Notes: generated from the sequence alone by a model not told the origin. Counted from the first letter of the stretch, positions 1-8,602 are shown. The stretch: DNA of 64,000 nucleotides from Spirochaetales bacterium (GCA_017470995.1 JAFUXI010000056.1:1-64000), one strand, 5' to 3'. Program-made: numbers and translations.

Positions 1-564
1 GCTGTCATCATCCCAGAGTCCCTCTGCACCGAATCCACCGTACCATCCGTCGTATGTGACTGTGAAGCCCGGAGCAATCTGCGACTCTCCGCCGAGGAAG
101 TCATAATCGGGATCGCCGTCTTCATCGTCATCATAGTATGAAGCAGCATAGTCAACAGCCGTACCGGAATTGAGGATACCGAAAATGATATCTCCAACGT
201 GGATGTTGGCCTTTGTAATCTTAGCGGTATACTGCGGCTGAAGATCTGCAGTGTAGCTATTTGCTGCCGGCGGAATCAGATTGATATACGGATCGTCCTC
301 AGGTGGAGCCAGATTGATGAAGGCACTTGCCTCTGCTTCCAACTCTGCCCAGATGTCTGTCTGATGATCTTCTCCGATAGAAACCTTTGCAGAGTCAAAC
401 TCGAATTTAAATATGTACTGACCATAGGTACTATTCGCAAAGCCCCAGGTATGTTCATCAAGATCTACACCGAACGAAATATCGGCGTAGCCATGAAAAT
501 CACCTGCGAAAGCGAATCCGGAAATCAGTACTGCAATAAGTAGTACAATTATTCCTTTCTTCAT
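1..564 (-). CDS. Tandem outer-membrane protein, N-terminal part (cut by window edge)
   Basis: The frame is open from the ATG at 564 to the first base of the window, so 188 codons are visible and the C-terminus is missing. The start follows a strong GGAGGATG ribosome site. The first ~21 residues form a signal peptide (MKKGIIVLLIAVLISGFAFAG), so the product is exported. The mature part is rich in aromatic and glycine residues in alternating patterns, as in an outer-membrane beta-barrel. It is a close paralogue of the next gene, sharing blocks such as FKFEFDSAKVSIG, HQTD(I/L)WAELEA and ITKANIH. The two genes are only 15 bases apart on the same strand. Function is not recognisable beyond a probable porin or surface protein. 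Confidence 0.75.
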   Translation of the reverse strand, partial: MKKGIIVLLIAVLISGFAFAGDFHGYADISFGVDLDEHTWGFANSTYGQYIFKFEFDSAKVSIGEDHQTDIWAELEAEASAFINLAPPEDDPYINLIPPAANSYTADLQPQYTAKITKANIHVGDIIFGILNSGTAVDYAASYYDDDEDGDPDYDFLGGESQIAPGFTVTYDGWYGGFGAEGLWDDDS

Positions 565-579
565 GAATCATCCTCCAGA

Positions 580-2085
580 TTAGAAGTAGATTACACAGGA
601 TGCTGTGACTGAACCCTTGTGGTGCTCAAGATCCAGGAAGTCAACCCAGCTAGCAGACGGAATTGCTCTGAACGGCTGGCTATTGTCGCCATAGACCAGA
701 GAAAGTGTTGCGCCTTCGATGATGGCATCCGAAGAAATACCTGCTTCGAAATAGAGACCTGTAAAGGTATCAGTGGCATCGTTCTTGTCAAATGCAAGTG
801 CAGCAACCAAGTCGCCATAAGCTGTGAACTTCTCGTGTGCATATTCGACATAAGCGTCAACTGTAAGACCGATTTCTGTATCGAGATCCTTATTTGCAAG
901 GTTGTCAAATGCAACTGTTTCGGAAAGTTTAACCGTGATAGCATCGATTGTCGTTCCTTCGCTGGCACCGATCTCAAGTGTCATGGCAGGAATAAGAGCA
1001 TCTCTGACTTCTGCATATGCAGAAACATCAAGTGCGATGTCGTCGTTTATGTCAATTGTGTATCCGGCAGCAACCTTGGCATCGAGCTTCAGAGACTCTG
1101 AATAGTCGTCGACATATTTAGCATTTGAACCATCCCAAGTGAAGAGTGCACCGGGTGTTGCGTAGACATTGACTGTAATCGGCAGATTCTCTACGAAGTT
1201 GAGTTCTGCATTGGCTGCAGCCTCAAACAAGAATGTGCTCTTCTTCTCTGTAACTGCAGTCTCGGGAATGATCATGTACTTCACGTCTGTTGCCAAATCT
1301 GCAGAGATTGTGTCTATTGCATAAGCAGCCTTGAAACCGCCGCCGAAATTGGTATAGAGCTTGGGAGCACCGGTTGTAGCATTGATGTTGTCAACGAAAG
1401 TGTTCTTGTCTGTTACGAAGGCATAGGCACCAGCAACGACTGAAACTGCATCGTCAGCGAACTTAAAGGTCGGAGTCTTGATGTGAGCAAAAATCTTGTA
1501 TTCATCGTCTTCACTTCCTTCTTCATTCCAATCACCTTCAGCACCGAATCCACCTTTCCAATCCTTATAGGTGACATTGAATCCGGGAGCACTTCCGGTT
1601 GCTGCAACAGCACTGCGGACTTTGTTGTTGTTGGCTGCAAGGTAAACCTTGTAGTAAGAAGATGCGAAATCCGGCGCCGATCCAGCATTCAGGATGCCGA
1701 TTGTCAAATCCTCACCGATATGGATATTGGCCTTTGTGATCTGAGCCTTGTACTTTGCCTGAAGATTTGCAGTGTAACTATCTGCTGCCGGCGGAATCAG
1801 GTTCTGAGATGGATTGTTGGCAGCAGGAGCTAGAGAAATGAAAGCACTAGCATTTGCTTCCAACTCTGCCCAGAGATCGGTCTGGTGATCCGCTCCGATT
1901 GAAACCTTAGCGGAATCGAACTCGAATTTGAATGTGTACTGACCCCAAGTATAGTTGTCAAATCCCCACTCATGGGCATCAAAGTCGACGCCAAAATCAA
2001 TGCCGGCCAATCCTGTGAAGGTACCAGCAAATGCGAAGCCAGCGACCAGCACCGTAATCAAAAGTACGACGATAACTTTTTTCAT
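580..2085 (-). CDS. Outer-membrane beta-barrel protein, paralogue of the neighbouring gene
   Basis: This gene encodes 501 residues with a clear signal peptide (MKKVIVVLLITVLVAGFAFAG), then a long Gly/Ala/aromatic region of alternating polar and hydrophobic residues ending in CVIYF. A terminal aromatic residue is typical of barrels folded by the BAM machinery. I chose the ATG at 2085 because the signal peptide begins there; an in-frame TTG at 2100 would add five residues. A GGAAG motif lies unusually close (1-2 bases) to this ATG, so the start is a little uncertain. It resembles the truncated neighbour over the first ~180 residues. I infer a major outer-membrane protein of spirochaetal type with unknown substrate. 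Confidence 0.75.
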   Translation of the reverse strand: MKKVIVVLLITVLVAGFAFAGTFTGLAGIDFGVDFDAHEWGFDNYTWGQYTFKFEFDSAKVSIGADHQTDLWAELEANASAFISLAPAANNPSQNLIPPAADSYTANLQAKYKAQITKANIHIGEDLTIGILNAGSAPDFASSYYKVYLAANNNKVRSAVAATGSAPGFNVTYKDWKGGFGAEGDWNEEGSEDDEYKIFAHIKTPTFKFADDAVSVVAGAYAFVTDKNTFVDNINATTGAPKLYTNFGGGFKAAYAIDTISADLATDVKYMIIPETAVTEKKSTFLFEAAANAELNFVENLPITVNVYATPGALFTWDGSNAKYVDDYSESLKLDAKVAAGYTIDINDDIALDVSAYAEVRDALIPAMTLEIGASEGTTIDAITVKLSETVAFDNLANKDLDTEIGLTVDAYVEYAHEKFTAYGDLVAALAFDKNDATDTFTGLYFEAGISSDAIIEGATLSLVYGDNSQPFRAIPSASWVDFLDLEHHKGSVTASCVIYF

Positions 2086-2100
2086 ACTTCCTATATTCAA

Positions 2101-2420
2101 AAAGTACTAAGGTCGTCATTTTGAGAATGCAGTGTTGTTTGTTGGTTGATACTTGCTTCCGATTTCTCCTTTGCTTCATAAAAATGACGTACATTTTCCT
2201 TCAGATGTTCCTTCGCCGACGATGGACTCTTTCTGTGCGTCAGATTCAATGCTGAATAGTTCTCAGTGCAGACTCTTGTTTCGGATTGTTTTAACTCATT
2301 CTATATTCCGGCCTCATCAGGACCATAGAAGGATTCGATACCGGAGGTTCTTTCTCCAATTCGGTTTTACTAACCATAAAATGTGGCGAACTCAGACAAG
2401 ATGTCTGCATTGGATGTGCT
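2101..2420. other. Gene-free stretch between outer-membrane protein gene and IS110 transposase
   Basis: I see no credible gene in these 320 bases. The part nearest 2100 must hold the promoter of the outer-membrane protein gene. The rest is the 3' flank of the IS110-family transposase gene and may contain the element's end. A 9-bp inverted repeat (CGTCATTTT at 2114-2122 and AAAATGACG at 2181-2189) frames a possible stem with a 58-base loop. IS110-family elements carry a non-coding bridge RNA in one flank; since the 5' flank here is very short, this side is the only one with room for it. Confidence 0.4.
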
Positions 2421-3476
2421 TTATTTATCCGACAATCTGTCAGAAATGAAGGGCGTTTTTGTTTTCAACATGACATAGATTATGCGTGACAGTTTCCTTG
2501 CAGTAGCGATTATCGCCTTGCCTGATGATTTCTGCTCTTTGAGTAAATGGTATTGTCTGATTATGCTGAGATTATCGGTTTTGCTCCCCATTCTGACCAT
2601 AGCCACAACACATTGAACCAATGCTGTCCTAAGTTCCTGCGGTCCGCGTTTCGTGATTCTTCCGTAGTGAACTGTTTCATTTGAGTTCTGAACCCAAGGA
2701 ACAAGACCACAGAATGCAGAAAAGCTCTTGTAAGTCAAAAACCTATCTATTTCATCCATATAAGCTCTGATTGTACAGGCATTGACAATTCCAACACCGG
2801 GAATTGTCATGAGAAGGCGTATGTCTTCATCATCTTTTGTTATTGATCTAAGATTCCTTTCCAGCCTCTTCTGTTGGATTTCAATTGCTTCCAATGTATC
2901 GAAAAGGATGCTCATAACTTTTTTTCGGTCTTCGGATAGTGATTGCAGAACCTTATCCCGTCCCTTTTTACTTTGGAACTGTGCTGTTCTGGTTATTATC
3001 CCATATGCAAGAAGCACTGCATGGGCTTGGTTCTTGAGGGCTACCGAGTTCTGAACCAGAAGGGAACGGCTTTTCAGAATCCGTCTTATTCCTTCGGACT
3101 CTGCAGTACATAGATGGCTTTGCGGCAGGATGTCACGTGAGAGAAACTCCGCAAGTGTTTTGGCATCGTTCTTGTCTGTTTTCTTGGTGGAGAGATTGAC
3201 GACCTTGAATCGTAGGGTGTTTACGACTGTTACATTGAATCCGTGCTTCTCCATCATCTCCTTGAAATAGCGAGAGTTGGAAGTGCTCTCGATGGCAAGA
3301 CGCACTTGCTTGGGGTTATGCTCTGATATTTGATTCATTCTTGTGATGAAGGCATTATAGCCTTCAGCCCTGGTCTCGTATTTTGTGTTGTCCTCTATTG
3401 TTTGATTGCCTTTGAGGACACAAACCGTAAACTGTGTCTTGTGCAGATCAATGCCTGCAAATAGCATATTGTCCAT
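2421..3476 (-). CDS. IS110-family transposase (DEDD)
   Basis: This complete 351-residue protein has the two domains of IS110-family recombinases. The N-terminal RuvC-like DEDD domain shows D10 (AGIDLHK), E63 (LAIEST) and D101/D104 (KKTDKNDAK). The C-terminal Transposase_20 domain carries IPGVG at ~225-229, the AFCGLVP segment at ~254-260, and S265 in NSNE at the position of the family's catalytic serine. No frameshift or stop interrupts it, so the element may still be active. The start at 3476 follows GGAGG, but start codon and ribosome site lie inside a perfect hairpin. Upstream transcription from acpP would run straight into it. Confidence 0.92.
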   Translation of the reverse strand: MDNMLFAGIDLHKTQFTVCVLKGNQTIEDNTKYETRAEGYNAFITRMNQISEHNPKQVRLAIESTSNSRYFKEMMEKHGFNVTVVNTLRFKVVNLSTKKTDKNDAKTLAEFLSRDILPQSHLCTAESEGIRRILKSRSLLVQNSVALKNQAHAVLLAYGIITRTAQFQSKKGRDKVLQSLSEDRKKVMSILFDTLEAIEIQQKRLERNLRSITKDDEDIRLLMTIPGVGIVNACTIRAYMDEIDRFLTYKSFSAFCGLVPWVQNSNETVHYGRITKRGPQELRTALVQCVVAMVRMGSKTDNLSIIRQYHLLKEQKSSGKAIIATARKLSRIIYVMLKTKTPFISDRLSDK

Positions 3477-3497
3477 GGGTTAACCTCCATGGACAAT
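3468..3497 (-). promoter_or_regulatory. Hairpin covering the transposase start codon
   Basis: ATTGTCCATGG at 3468-3478 and CCATGGACAAT at 3487-3497 form a perfect 11-bp stem around an 8-base loop. On the sense strand the stem contains the transposase ATG, while the GGAGG ribosome site spans the stem top and loop. An RNA reading through from acpP would fold this and hide the start. That fits the fold-back protection several insertion sequences use against transcription from outside. There is no U tract, so it is not a plain terminator. Confidence 0.6.
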
Positions 3498-3528
3498 GAT
3501 ACATCAATACTGATATAAGCTGGATTGA

Positions 3529-3771
3529 TTAGTTCCCGGACTGCTTCTCGAGGTAGGAAACAACATCTCCAACGGTCTTGAAGACAGCCAGCTCCTCATC
3601 GGGTACCTTAATACCGAAATCTTCCTCGATGGTCATCAGAAGCATTAGAATGTTGAGGGAGTCTGCGCCGAGATCTTCCATAATCCTGGATTCTGCTGTG
3701 ATGCTGTCTTCGGGCTTTCTGAGCTGCTTAGCCAGAACCTTCTTCACGTCATTGAAAAGTTTATCGTTCAT
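3529..3771 (-). CDS. acpP: Acyl carrier protein
   Basis: This gene encodes an 80-residue acidic protein with the phosphopantetheine site LGADSLN, where the serine receives the prosthetic group, and the usual four-helix ACP pattern (IMEDLGADSL, TIEEDFGI, TVGDVVSYLE). It carries growing chains in type II fatty acid synthesis and is the acyl acceptor of PlsX. The start is placed at the ATG at 3771, one base after the plsX stop; a longer upstream frame exists but overlaps plsX and is not ACP-like. It is the last gene of the fak-plsX run, and the IS110 element lies just downstream. Confidence 0.95.
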   Translation of the reverse strand: MNDKLFNDVKKVLAKQLRKPEDSITAESRIMEDLGADSLNILMLLMTIEEDFGIKVPDEELAVFKTVGDVVSYLEKQSGN

Positions 3772-3772
3772 A

Positions 3773-4792
3773 TTACTGCTCCTGATTTGATATTCTGTCC
3801 AGAATTGCTTCTGTCTTCTCTGCAAAAGCGTTTTTCTCCATGCCGAATGCCTGCTCGATGCATTTCTCAACGGCAACTGCATTGCTGCTTCCATGGCCTT
3901 TGACAACTGTTTTTGATGTACCGAGAAGAACACTGCCGCCATAATTCTGATAGTTCATTGTTTCCTTGAAATCATCGAACAGGCCTTTCATCAGGCCTGC
4001 GCCGAGTTTGTATATGGTTTTGGAGAAAATGCCTTTCTTGAGCTTTTTAAGGAGCTCTATGGCTGTTCCCTCCGTTGTCTTGACCAGAACGTTTCCTGAG
4101 AAGCCGTCGCAGACCACAAGATCATAGTTTCCTGCAAGAAGGTCACGTGATTCCATATTTCCGACGAAATTGACTTCGGGAGTGTTCTCAAGCAGTGTAT
4201 AGGCCTTTTTCCTCAGCTCGTCACCTTTTCCCGCTTCGGTACCGATATTGAGCATTGCAACCCTTGGTTTTTCGATATTGTATACTGTCTGTAGGTATAT
4301 AGTTCCGAATACGGCATATTGCTGAAGGTATTCCGGAGTGATATCTACGTTTGCTCCGCTGTCACAGACTCCTACTATTCCTCCCGTCATCGTCGGTAGG
4401 ATAGGGCAGAATGCCGGGCGGATCACATTCCTCAGTCTTCCGATTCTCAGGACGGCTGCCGTTACAAGCGCGCCTGTGCTTCCGGTGCTGACCATGCCTC
4501 CTACGGAATCGTCGGTACGAAGCAGGTTGACTGCAGCCATCATGGAGCTGTCTCTCTTGAGCCTTATTGCGTCCGTGGGTTTCTCATCCGGAGTGATGAC
4601 CGTCGGGGCATGGACTATCTGGAGCCTCTCATGGTCATATGTCCTGTCCTTGAGATGGGAGCTGATTATTTCCTCATCGCCTGTTAGAATCAGGTAGAGA
4701 TCCTTGTTCTTCTCAAGGGCCGAGAGGCTTCCGTCTATGTTTGCCTGGGGGCTTCTGTCGCCTCCGAAGCAGTCTACAGCTATCTTAATCAC
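3773..4792 (-). CDS. plsX: Phosphate acyltransferase PlsX
   Basis: This 339-residue protein matches the length and layout of PlsX. It begins MIKIAVDCFGGDRSP, a form of the family's DAMGGD..P start, and contains GMVSTGSTGALV and CDGFSGNVLVKTTEG. PlsX interconverts acyl-ACP and acyl-phosphate at the inner face of the membrane, feeding glycerol-3-phosphate acylation. Its position directly before acpP is classical. Here it also follows fakA and degV/fakB, whose products make acyl-phosphate from free fatty acids, so the run can take exogenous fatty acids to acyl-ACP. The stop is one base from the acpP start. Confidence 0.95.
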   Translation of the reverse strand: MIKIAVDCFGGDRSPQANIDGSLSALEKNKDLYLILTGDEEIISSHLKDRTYDHERLQIVHAPTVITPDEKPTDAIRLKRDSSMMAAVNLLRTDDSVGGMVSTGSTGALVTAAVLRIGRLRNVIRPAFCPILPTMTGGIVGVCDSGANVDITPEYLQQYAVFGTIYLQTVYNIEKPRVAMLNIGTEAGKGDELRKKAYTLLENTPEVNFVGNMESRDLLAGNYDLVVCDGFSGNVLVKTTEGTAIELLKKLKKGIFSKTIYKLGAGLMKGLFDDFKETMNYQNYGGSVLLGTSKTVVKGHGSSNAVAVEKCIEQAFGMEKNAFAEKTEAILDRISNQEQ

Positions 4793-4801
4793 TTTCTGTT
4801 C

Positions 4802-5923
4802 CTAAACTATCTTCTTAACGTAGGATCTGCGTCTCTTGTGCTTGACCTCGGTAAAGCGCTTCCACTGGTTCTGGATCGCAGCGTTGGTCTCCAGATTAAG
4901 GTTTGTCTCTGCATACTTGATGGATGGATCCTTGAGCATCTTCAGCAGTTCTGCCGAGACGATGGCGCTGATGCCTCTGTTAGCCCATTCGGGATCTACC
5001 CCGACCAGGCCCAAATCTATGATATCAGGATGCTTTACGGCCTTGAGAACCCTGATTATACATCCGGGTGTCAGGTGGCCTCTGCTCTTCTGGACTGCCC
5101 TTCCGATGGAGGGGAAGCAGAGACCCAGGCAGATAGGCTTGTCGTTCTTGTCCAGAATCACCGTGACATGCTTGAGGTCCACGATGAGCTTGAAGCTTGA
5201 AATCAGGGATTTCTTCATGGACTCGGTAAAAGGAACCGTACCGTAAACATCCACATATGCCTTGTCCAGAAGTTCAAAGAAATCGTCCTGATATCTCTTG
5301 AGCCATCTGCTGATGTTCTTTTCGGTTCCGAAATGAAGCTCATAGCGCTTCATCAGGAACTGGGACATCTTTTCAAGTGTTCCATCATCCTCTGCGGGAG
5401 GAGTAAGCATGCTTTCTGTCCAGTCAACTTCCTTTTCATAGCCGAGATTCGAAATCAGTTTCTGGTAGTAATCGGCATTGTACTGCTCTTCGAAGGTTGA
5501 AAGCTGGTCAAAACCCTCAACCAGCAGACCTTCGCGCTCCAGGTCCGAGAAACCCAGAGGGCCGACTATGGTATCCATGCCCTTGCTCAGAGCCCATTTC
5601 TCCACGGCACCGAAGAGTGCGTCGGCAACGTTCTGGTCATCGATGCTGTCGAATCTGGTGAAGCGTACGCGTTTCTCGTTGTGCTTCTCGTTGCTGGCCT
5701 TCTGCAGTATGCCCTGGATCCTTCCGACAATTCTGCCGTCCTGATAGGCATTGTAGCAGACATAATCACAGGTTTCCCTGTAATGGTAGCCGGCCTTGAA
5801 CATTGCCTTCTCGTCCCCGTATAGAGGAGGAACGAAGCAGGGGTTGTCCCTGTACAGCTGCAGAGGGAAGTTGATGAACTGCCTAATTTGTTTTCTTGTC
5901 TTGACTTCTTCGATTGTAATCAT
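4802..5923 (-). CDS. GNAT-fold acyltransferase-like protein of unknown substrate
   Basis: This 373-residue protein starts MITIEEVKTRKQIRQFINFP and continues LYRDNPCFVPPLYGDE, a signature of a widespread uncharacterised N-acetyltransferase-like family. The N-terminal half (~1-150) and the C-terminal third look like two GNAT-type domains. The second has DPEWANRGISAIVSAELL, a variant of the acetyl-CoA-binding loop. Cytoplasmic; substrate unknown. It lies ten bases from degV and nine from plsX, inside the fatty-acid activation genes, so a link with acyl metabolism is likely but not shown by the sequence. Confidence 0.7.
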   Translation of the reverse strand: MITIEEVKTRKQIRQFINFPLQLYRDNPCFVPPLYGDEKAMFKAGYHYRETCDYVCYNAYQDGRIVGRIQGILQKASNEKHNEKRVRFTRFDSIDDQNVADALFGAVEKWALSKGMDTIVGPLGFSDLEREGLLVEGFDQLSTFEEQYNADYYQKLISNLGYEKEVDWTESMLTPPAEDDGTLEKMSQFLMKRYELHFGTEKNISRWLKRYQDDFFELLDKAYVDVYGTVPFTESMKKSLISSFKLIVDLKHVTVILDKNDKPICLGLCFPSIGRAVQKSRGHLTPGCIIRVLKAVKHPDIIDLGLVGVDPEWANRGISAIVSAELLKMLKDPSIKYAETNLNLETNAAIQNQWKRFTEVKHKRRRSYVKKIV

Positions 5924-5933
5924 GGCTTACTAA

Positions 5934-6809
5934 TTATCTGTGGATGGATCTGAAGCAGATTCCGACTCCATCCGGTCCGCTGTGTGCTCCGGCTGTGGGG
6001 TTTGCAGGAACAACCTGGATGTCCAGATCGTTTCCGAGTTTCTCCTTGAGCGCGGCAATGACCTGCTCGACAATCTCAGGGGCGTCTGTATGCCCGATGA
6101 GAATCTTGTGATCCTTGGCGTTGTCACCGAGCTCGATGACCTTGCCTACGACTGCCTCGACAGCTCTTCTTCTGCCGCGTGCCGTGCCGTAGCTTTCCAT
6201 CTTGCCTTCCTGGCTCATATAGATAAGAGGCCTGATTCCGATCAGGCTGCCCATGGTGGCTGTAAGGCCGCTTACTCTGCCGCTGTGTTTGAAGAACTTG
6301 AGATCATCGGCAAAGAAATACATTGCATAATGGTCGACTTCCGTTTCGGCCCACTTGACGATTTCCTCGGCGCTCTTTCCTTCCTGGTACATCTTTCCGA
6401 TATCCATTGCGATGGCGAGGCAGATGGTCGTGATTCCCTTCGTATCAACCTGATAGAGCTTTCTCTCCGGGTACTTCTTCCTGAGTTCCTGAACAGCCTC
6501 CGCCATGTTGTTGAAAGTCATTGTCATTGCTGCGGAGAAGTGGACATACAGAATATCGTTGCCCTGTGCGAACTCCTTTTCGAAGTAATCATAGTACTGC
6601 TGGGTGCTGATGGCGCTTGTGTTGGGAAGAACACCGTCCCTGAGCTGCTGGTAGAAACCATGGACGTCGAACTCATCGAAATCGACGTACGGATATGTTG
6701 TCTTTCCGTCGATGCTGTAAGGCATGCTTATGATTGTCTTGTAGCCATATTCCTTGGCAAGCTGCGGAGTCATGTCGCAGTCTGAATCCGTAAAAAGTAC
6801 GTAGCTCAT
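5934..6809 (-). CDS. DegV-family fatty-acid-binding protein (FakB type)
   Basis: This 291-residue DegV-family protein begins MSYVLFTDSDCDMTPQLAKEY. It has NTSAISTQQYYDYF, where the family binds the fatty acid carboxylate, then HFSAAMTMTFNNM, KHSGRVSG and the GHTDAPE histidine motif near the C-terminus. FakB proteins present a bound fatty acid to the FakA kinase, which makes acyl-phosphate. Here the gene is three bases downstream of the fakA-like gene, which strongly supports this assignment. Which chain types it binds cannot be told from sequence. Confidence 0.85.
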   Translation of the reverse strand: MSYVLFTDSDCDMTPQLAKEYGYKTIISMPYSIDGKTTYPYVDFDEFDVHGFYQQLRDGVLPNTSAISTQQYYDYFEKEFAQGNDILYVHFSAAMTMTFNNMAEAVQELRKKYPERKLYQVDTKGITTICLAIAMDIGKMYQEGKSAEEIVKWAETEVDHYAMYFFADDLKFFKHSGRVSGLTATMGSLIGIRPLIYMSQEGKMESYGTARGRRRAVEAVVGKVIELGDNAKDHKILIGHTDAPEIVEQVIAALKEKLGNDLDIQVVPANPTAGAHSGPDGVGICFRSIHR

Positions 6810-6812
6810 TTT

Positions 6813-8504
6813 CTACTCCTCCAAAATGATCACATAATCGTGAATGGGTTGCCCGCCATCGATCGGGATGATCTCGGTGAGCTTGTATTTCTCTTCAAGT
6901 TCCATGGCCAAGGCATCTGCCTCCTGCTGTGGAACATCCTTTCCTTTGATCAGCATCAATATGCTGTAATCGCCTGAATTGAGGTGAGACAATAGCTTTT
7001 CGCAGGATTCCGCACGGTTTGGGCTATCGGTAAAGATAGTTTCTCCCACAAAGCCGATGAAGTCGCCGCTTCTGATTGCAACACCGTCCTGTTCGGTATC
7101 CCTGTTTGCCTTGCTGACTGCTGCGGTTACGACGCCCTGCATGCTTTCATCTATTGAAGCCAGAAGTTCCTCTGTCGTTTCCTTGGATGTGTCCAGCACA
7201 GAGATGGCTGCATAACCTGTTCCGAGGTCCTTGTTGGGGATAACGATTATGTTTGCCTTGTCATATACTTCCGCAATCTGTCTGGCTGTCAGTATCACAT
7301 TGCCGTTGTTCGGAAACACTATGATGTTCTCGGCTTCGATCGTGTCGAATGCATCCCGGAAGTCCCTGACTGAAGGGTTCATGCTCTGGCCGCCGTTGAT
7401 TACGGCATCCACGCCGATTTCCCTGAAGAGATTACAGACGCCTTCTCCTGCTGCAACCGTGACAGTGGCATATTTCTTCTTCGGCTTATCCGTTCTAAGT
7501 ACAAGATCATCTTCAGACCTGTTATCGGGAGAGCTGTAGTTGTTCTGTACGATGCTCTGGTTGTGCTGGATGGTCATGTTCTCGATCTTGAGGGTCAGGA
7601 ACTCTCCCCATCTCTGGCAGTGGTTCAGAATCTCGCCTGGTGTCTTGGTGTGGACATGGACGCGGATGATGCTGCCGTCACGGAAGGCAACCACCGATTC
7701 TCCGACCTGATTGAGATAATCGAAAACCGGCTGCTCATCGAACGACGAGACATCTCCGACCTTTGCCGTCATGAGCTGGAGAATGAATTCGGTGCAATAG
7801 CCGTAGGTCAGATCACTGTTCTCGTTGAACTTTGAAAGATCCGGCTTCCTTGGGCCATTATCCTTGGCCTGTCCGGTGGAGACTGTTTCATATTCTTCAC
7901 CGAGTAGGGCTTTCTCCATTCCGTGGAATATGTAGACAAGGCCGGCTCCTCCGCTGTCGACAACTCCTGCCTGACCGAGAACCTCAAGCTGGGTCGGGGT
8001 CTTCTCGAGAGCATCGCGCATGGCTGAATTAAGGTCCTTGAAGAGAGACTCGAATTCTTTGTCGCTTCCTTTTTCAACGGCTTCCACTGCGCACCTGAAA
8101 ACGGTGAGGATCGTTCCTTCCACCGGGTGGGCGACTGCCTTGTAGGATTCTTCCACTCCGCTTCTGAGAGCCTTCAGGAAGGCTGCCGGATCGGCGGTTT
8201 CCAGAGCAGAGAGGCCGAGGGCAATGCCCTTGAAGATTCTTGAAAGAATGACCCCGGAGTTGCCTCTTGCACCCATGAACATGCCTTGAGCTGCTTTGTT
8301 AGCTGCATCCGAAAGGCTGTCTTTTCCGGTATCGAGGATTTCTGCTCCGCCGTTTACGGTCATGAACATGTTGTCGCCGGTGTCTCCGTCAGGAATCGGA
8401 AAAACATTGAGATCGTTGACGATCTGTCTGTTTCTGTCCAGTTCCCGAGCTCCACCTATTATCATTCGGGCATAAAGCTTCCCACCGAGTGTTGTTGTAG
8501 CCAT
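6813..8504 (-). CDS. fakA: Fatty acid kinase FakA (DAK2/YloV family)
   Basis: This 563-residue protein has the full YloV/FakA layout. The N-terminal DAK2 nucleotide-binding domain (~1-200) carries NVFPIPDGDTGDNM, with the aspartates that bind magnesium and ATP, and GARGNSGVILS. The middle and C-terminal parts match the family's central and EDD-like domains (INGGQSMNPSV, VFPNNGNVILTA, IHDYVIILEE). It phosphorylates fatty acids held by FakB proteins. It heads the fakA-degV-GNAT-plsX-acpP run. No Shine-Dalgarno is visible before the ATG at 8504. Confidence 0.92.
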   Translation of the reverse strand: MATTTLGGKLYARMIIGGARELDRNRQIVNDLNVFPIPDGDTGDNMFMTVNGGAEILDTGKDSLSDAANKAAQGMFMGARGNSGVILSRIFKGIALGLSALETADPAAFLKALRSGVEESYKAVAHPVEGTILTVFRCAVEAVEKGSDKEFESLFKDLNSAMRDALEKTPTQLEVLGQAGVVDSGGAGLVYIFHGMEKALLGEEYETVSTGQAKDNGPRKPDLSKFNENSDLTYGYCTEFILQLMTAKVGDVSSFDEQPVFDYLNQVGESVVAFRDGSIIRVHVHTKTPGEILNHCQRWGEFLTLKIENMTIQHNQSIVQNNYSSPDNRSEDDLVLRTDKPKKKYATVTVAAGEGVCNLFREIGVDAVINGGQSMNPSVRDFRDAFDTIEAENIIVFPNNGNVILTARQIAEVYDKANIIVIPNKDLGTGYAAISVLDTSKETTEELLASIDESMQGVVTAAVSKANRDTEQDGVAIRSGDFIGFVGETIFTDSPNRAESCEKLLSHLNSGDYSILMLIKGKDVPQQEADALAMELEEKYKLTEIIPIDGGQPIHDYVIILEE

Positions 8505-8552
8505 TTCAAAAGAGGGCAGTGATTCCCTCGCATTCCTTATATAATCAAGTAG

Positions 8553-8582
8553 AATCTATTTCATTTGATAATGATTAGTCAA
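8553..8582 (-). promoter_or_regulatory. Candidate sigma-70 promoter for fakA operon
   Basis: On the minus strand, TTGACT (8577-8582) and TAGATT (8553-8558) are separated by 18 bases, about 50 bases before the fakA ATG. The 98-base gap between trkH and fakA makes a separate promoter plausible. Confidence 0.5.
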
Positions 8583-8602
8583 GGTTGCTGATTTAGTAAA
8601 GC

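Larger units (their letters stand above)
2421..3497 (-). mobile_element. IS110-family insertion sequence (minimum extent)
   Basis: The element is recognised from its intact transposase gene and a 30-base hairpin at the gene start. IS110-family elements usually lack terminal inverted repeats and often leave no target duplication, so the true ends cannot be placed by eye. The coordinates cover only the certain core. The left end probably lies within 2101-2420 and the right end before the acpP stop at 3529. It sits between an outer-membrane protein gene and acpP, all on the minus strand, and breaks no recognisable gene. Confidence 0.6.

Noticed and set aside
2153-2449. 98-codon plus-strand frame in the gap beside the IS110 gene
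   Set aside because: It has no ribosome site or recognisable motif and runs into the antisense of the transposase.
3772-3942. Upstream extension of the acpP frame (57 extra codons)
   Set aside because: It lies wholly inside plsX in another frame and has no ACP character; the ACP starts at the ATG at 3771.
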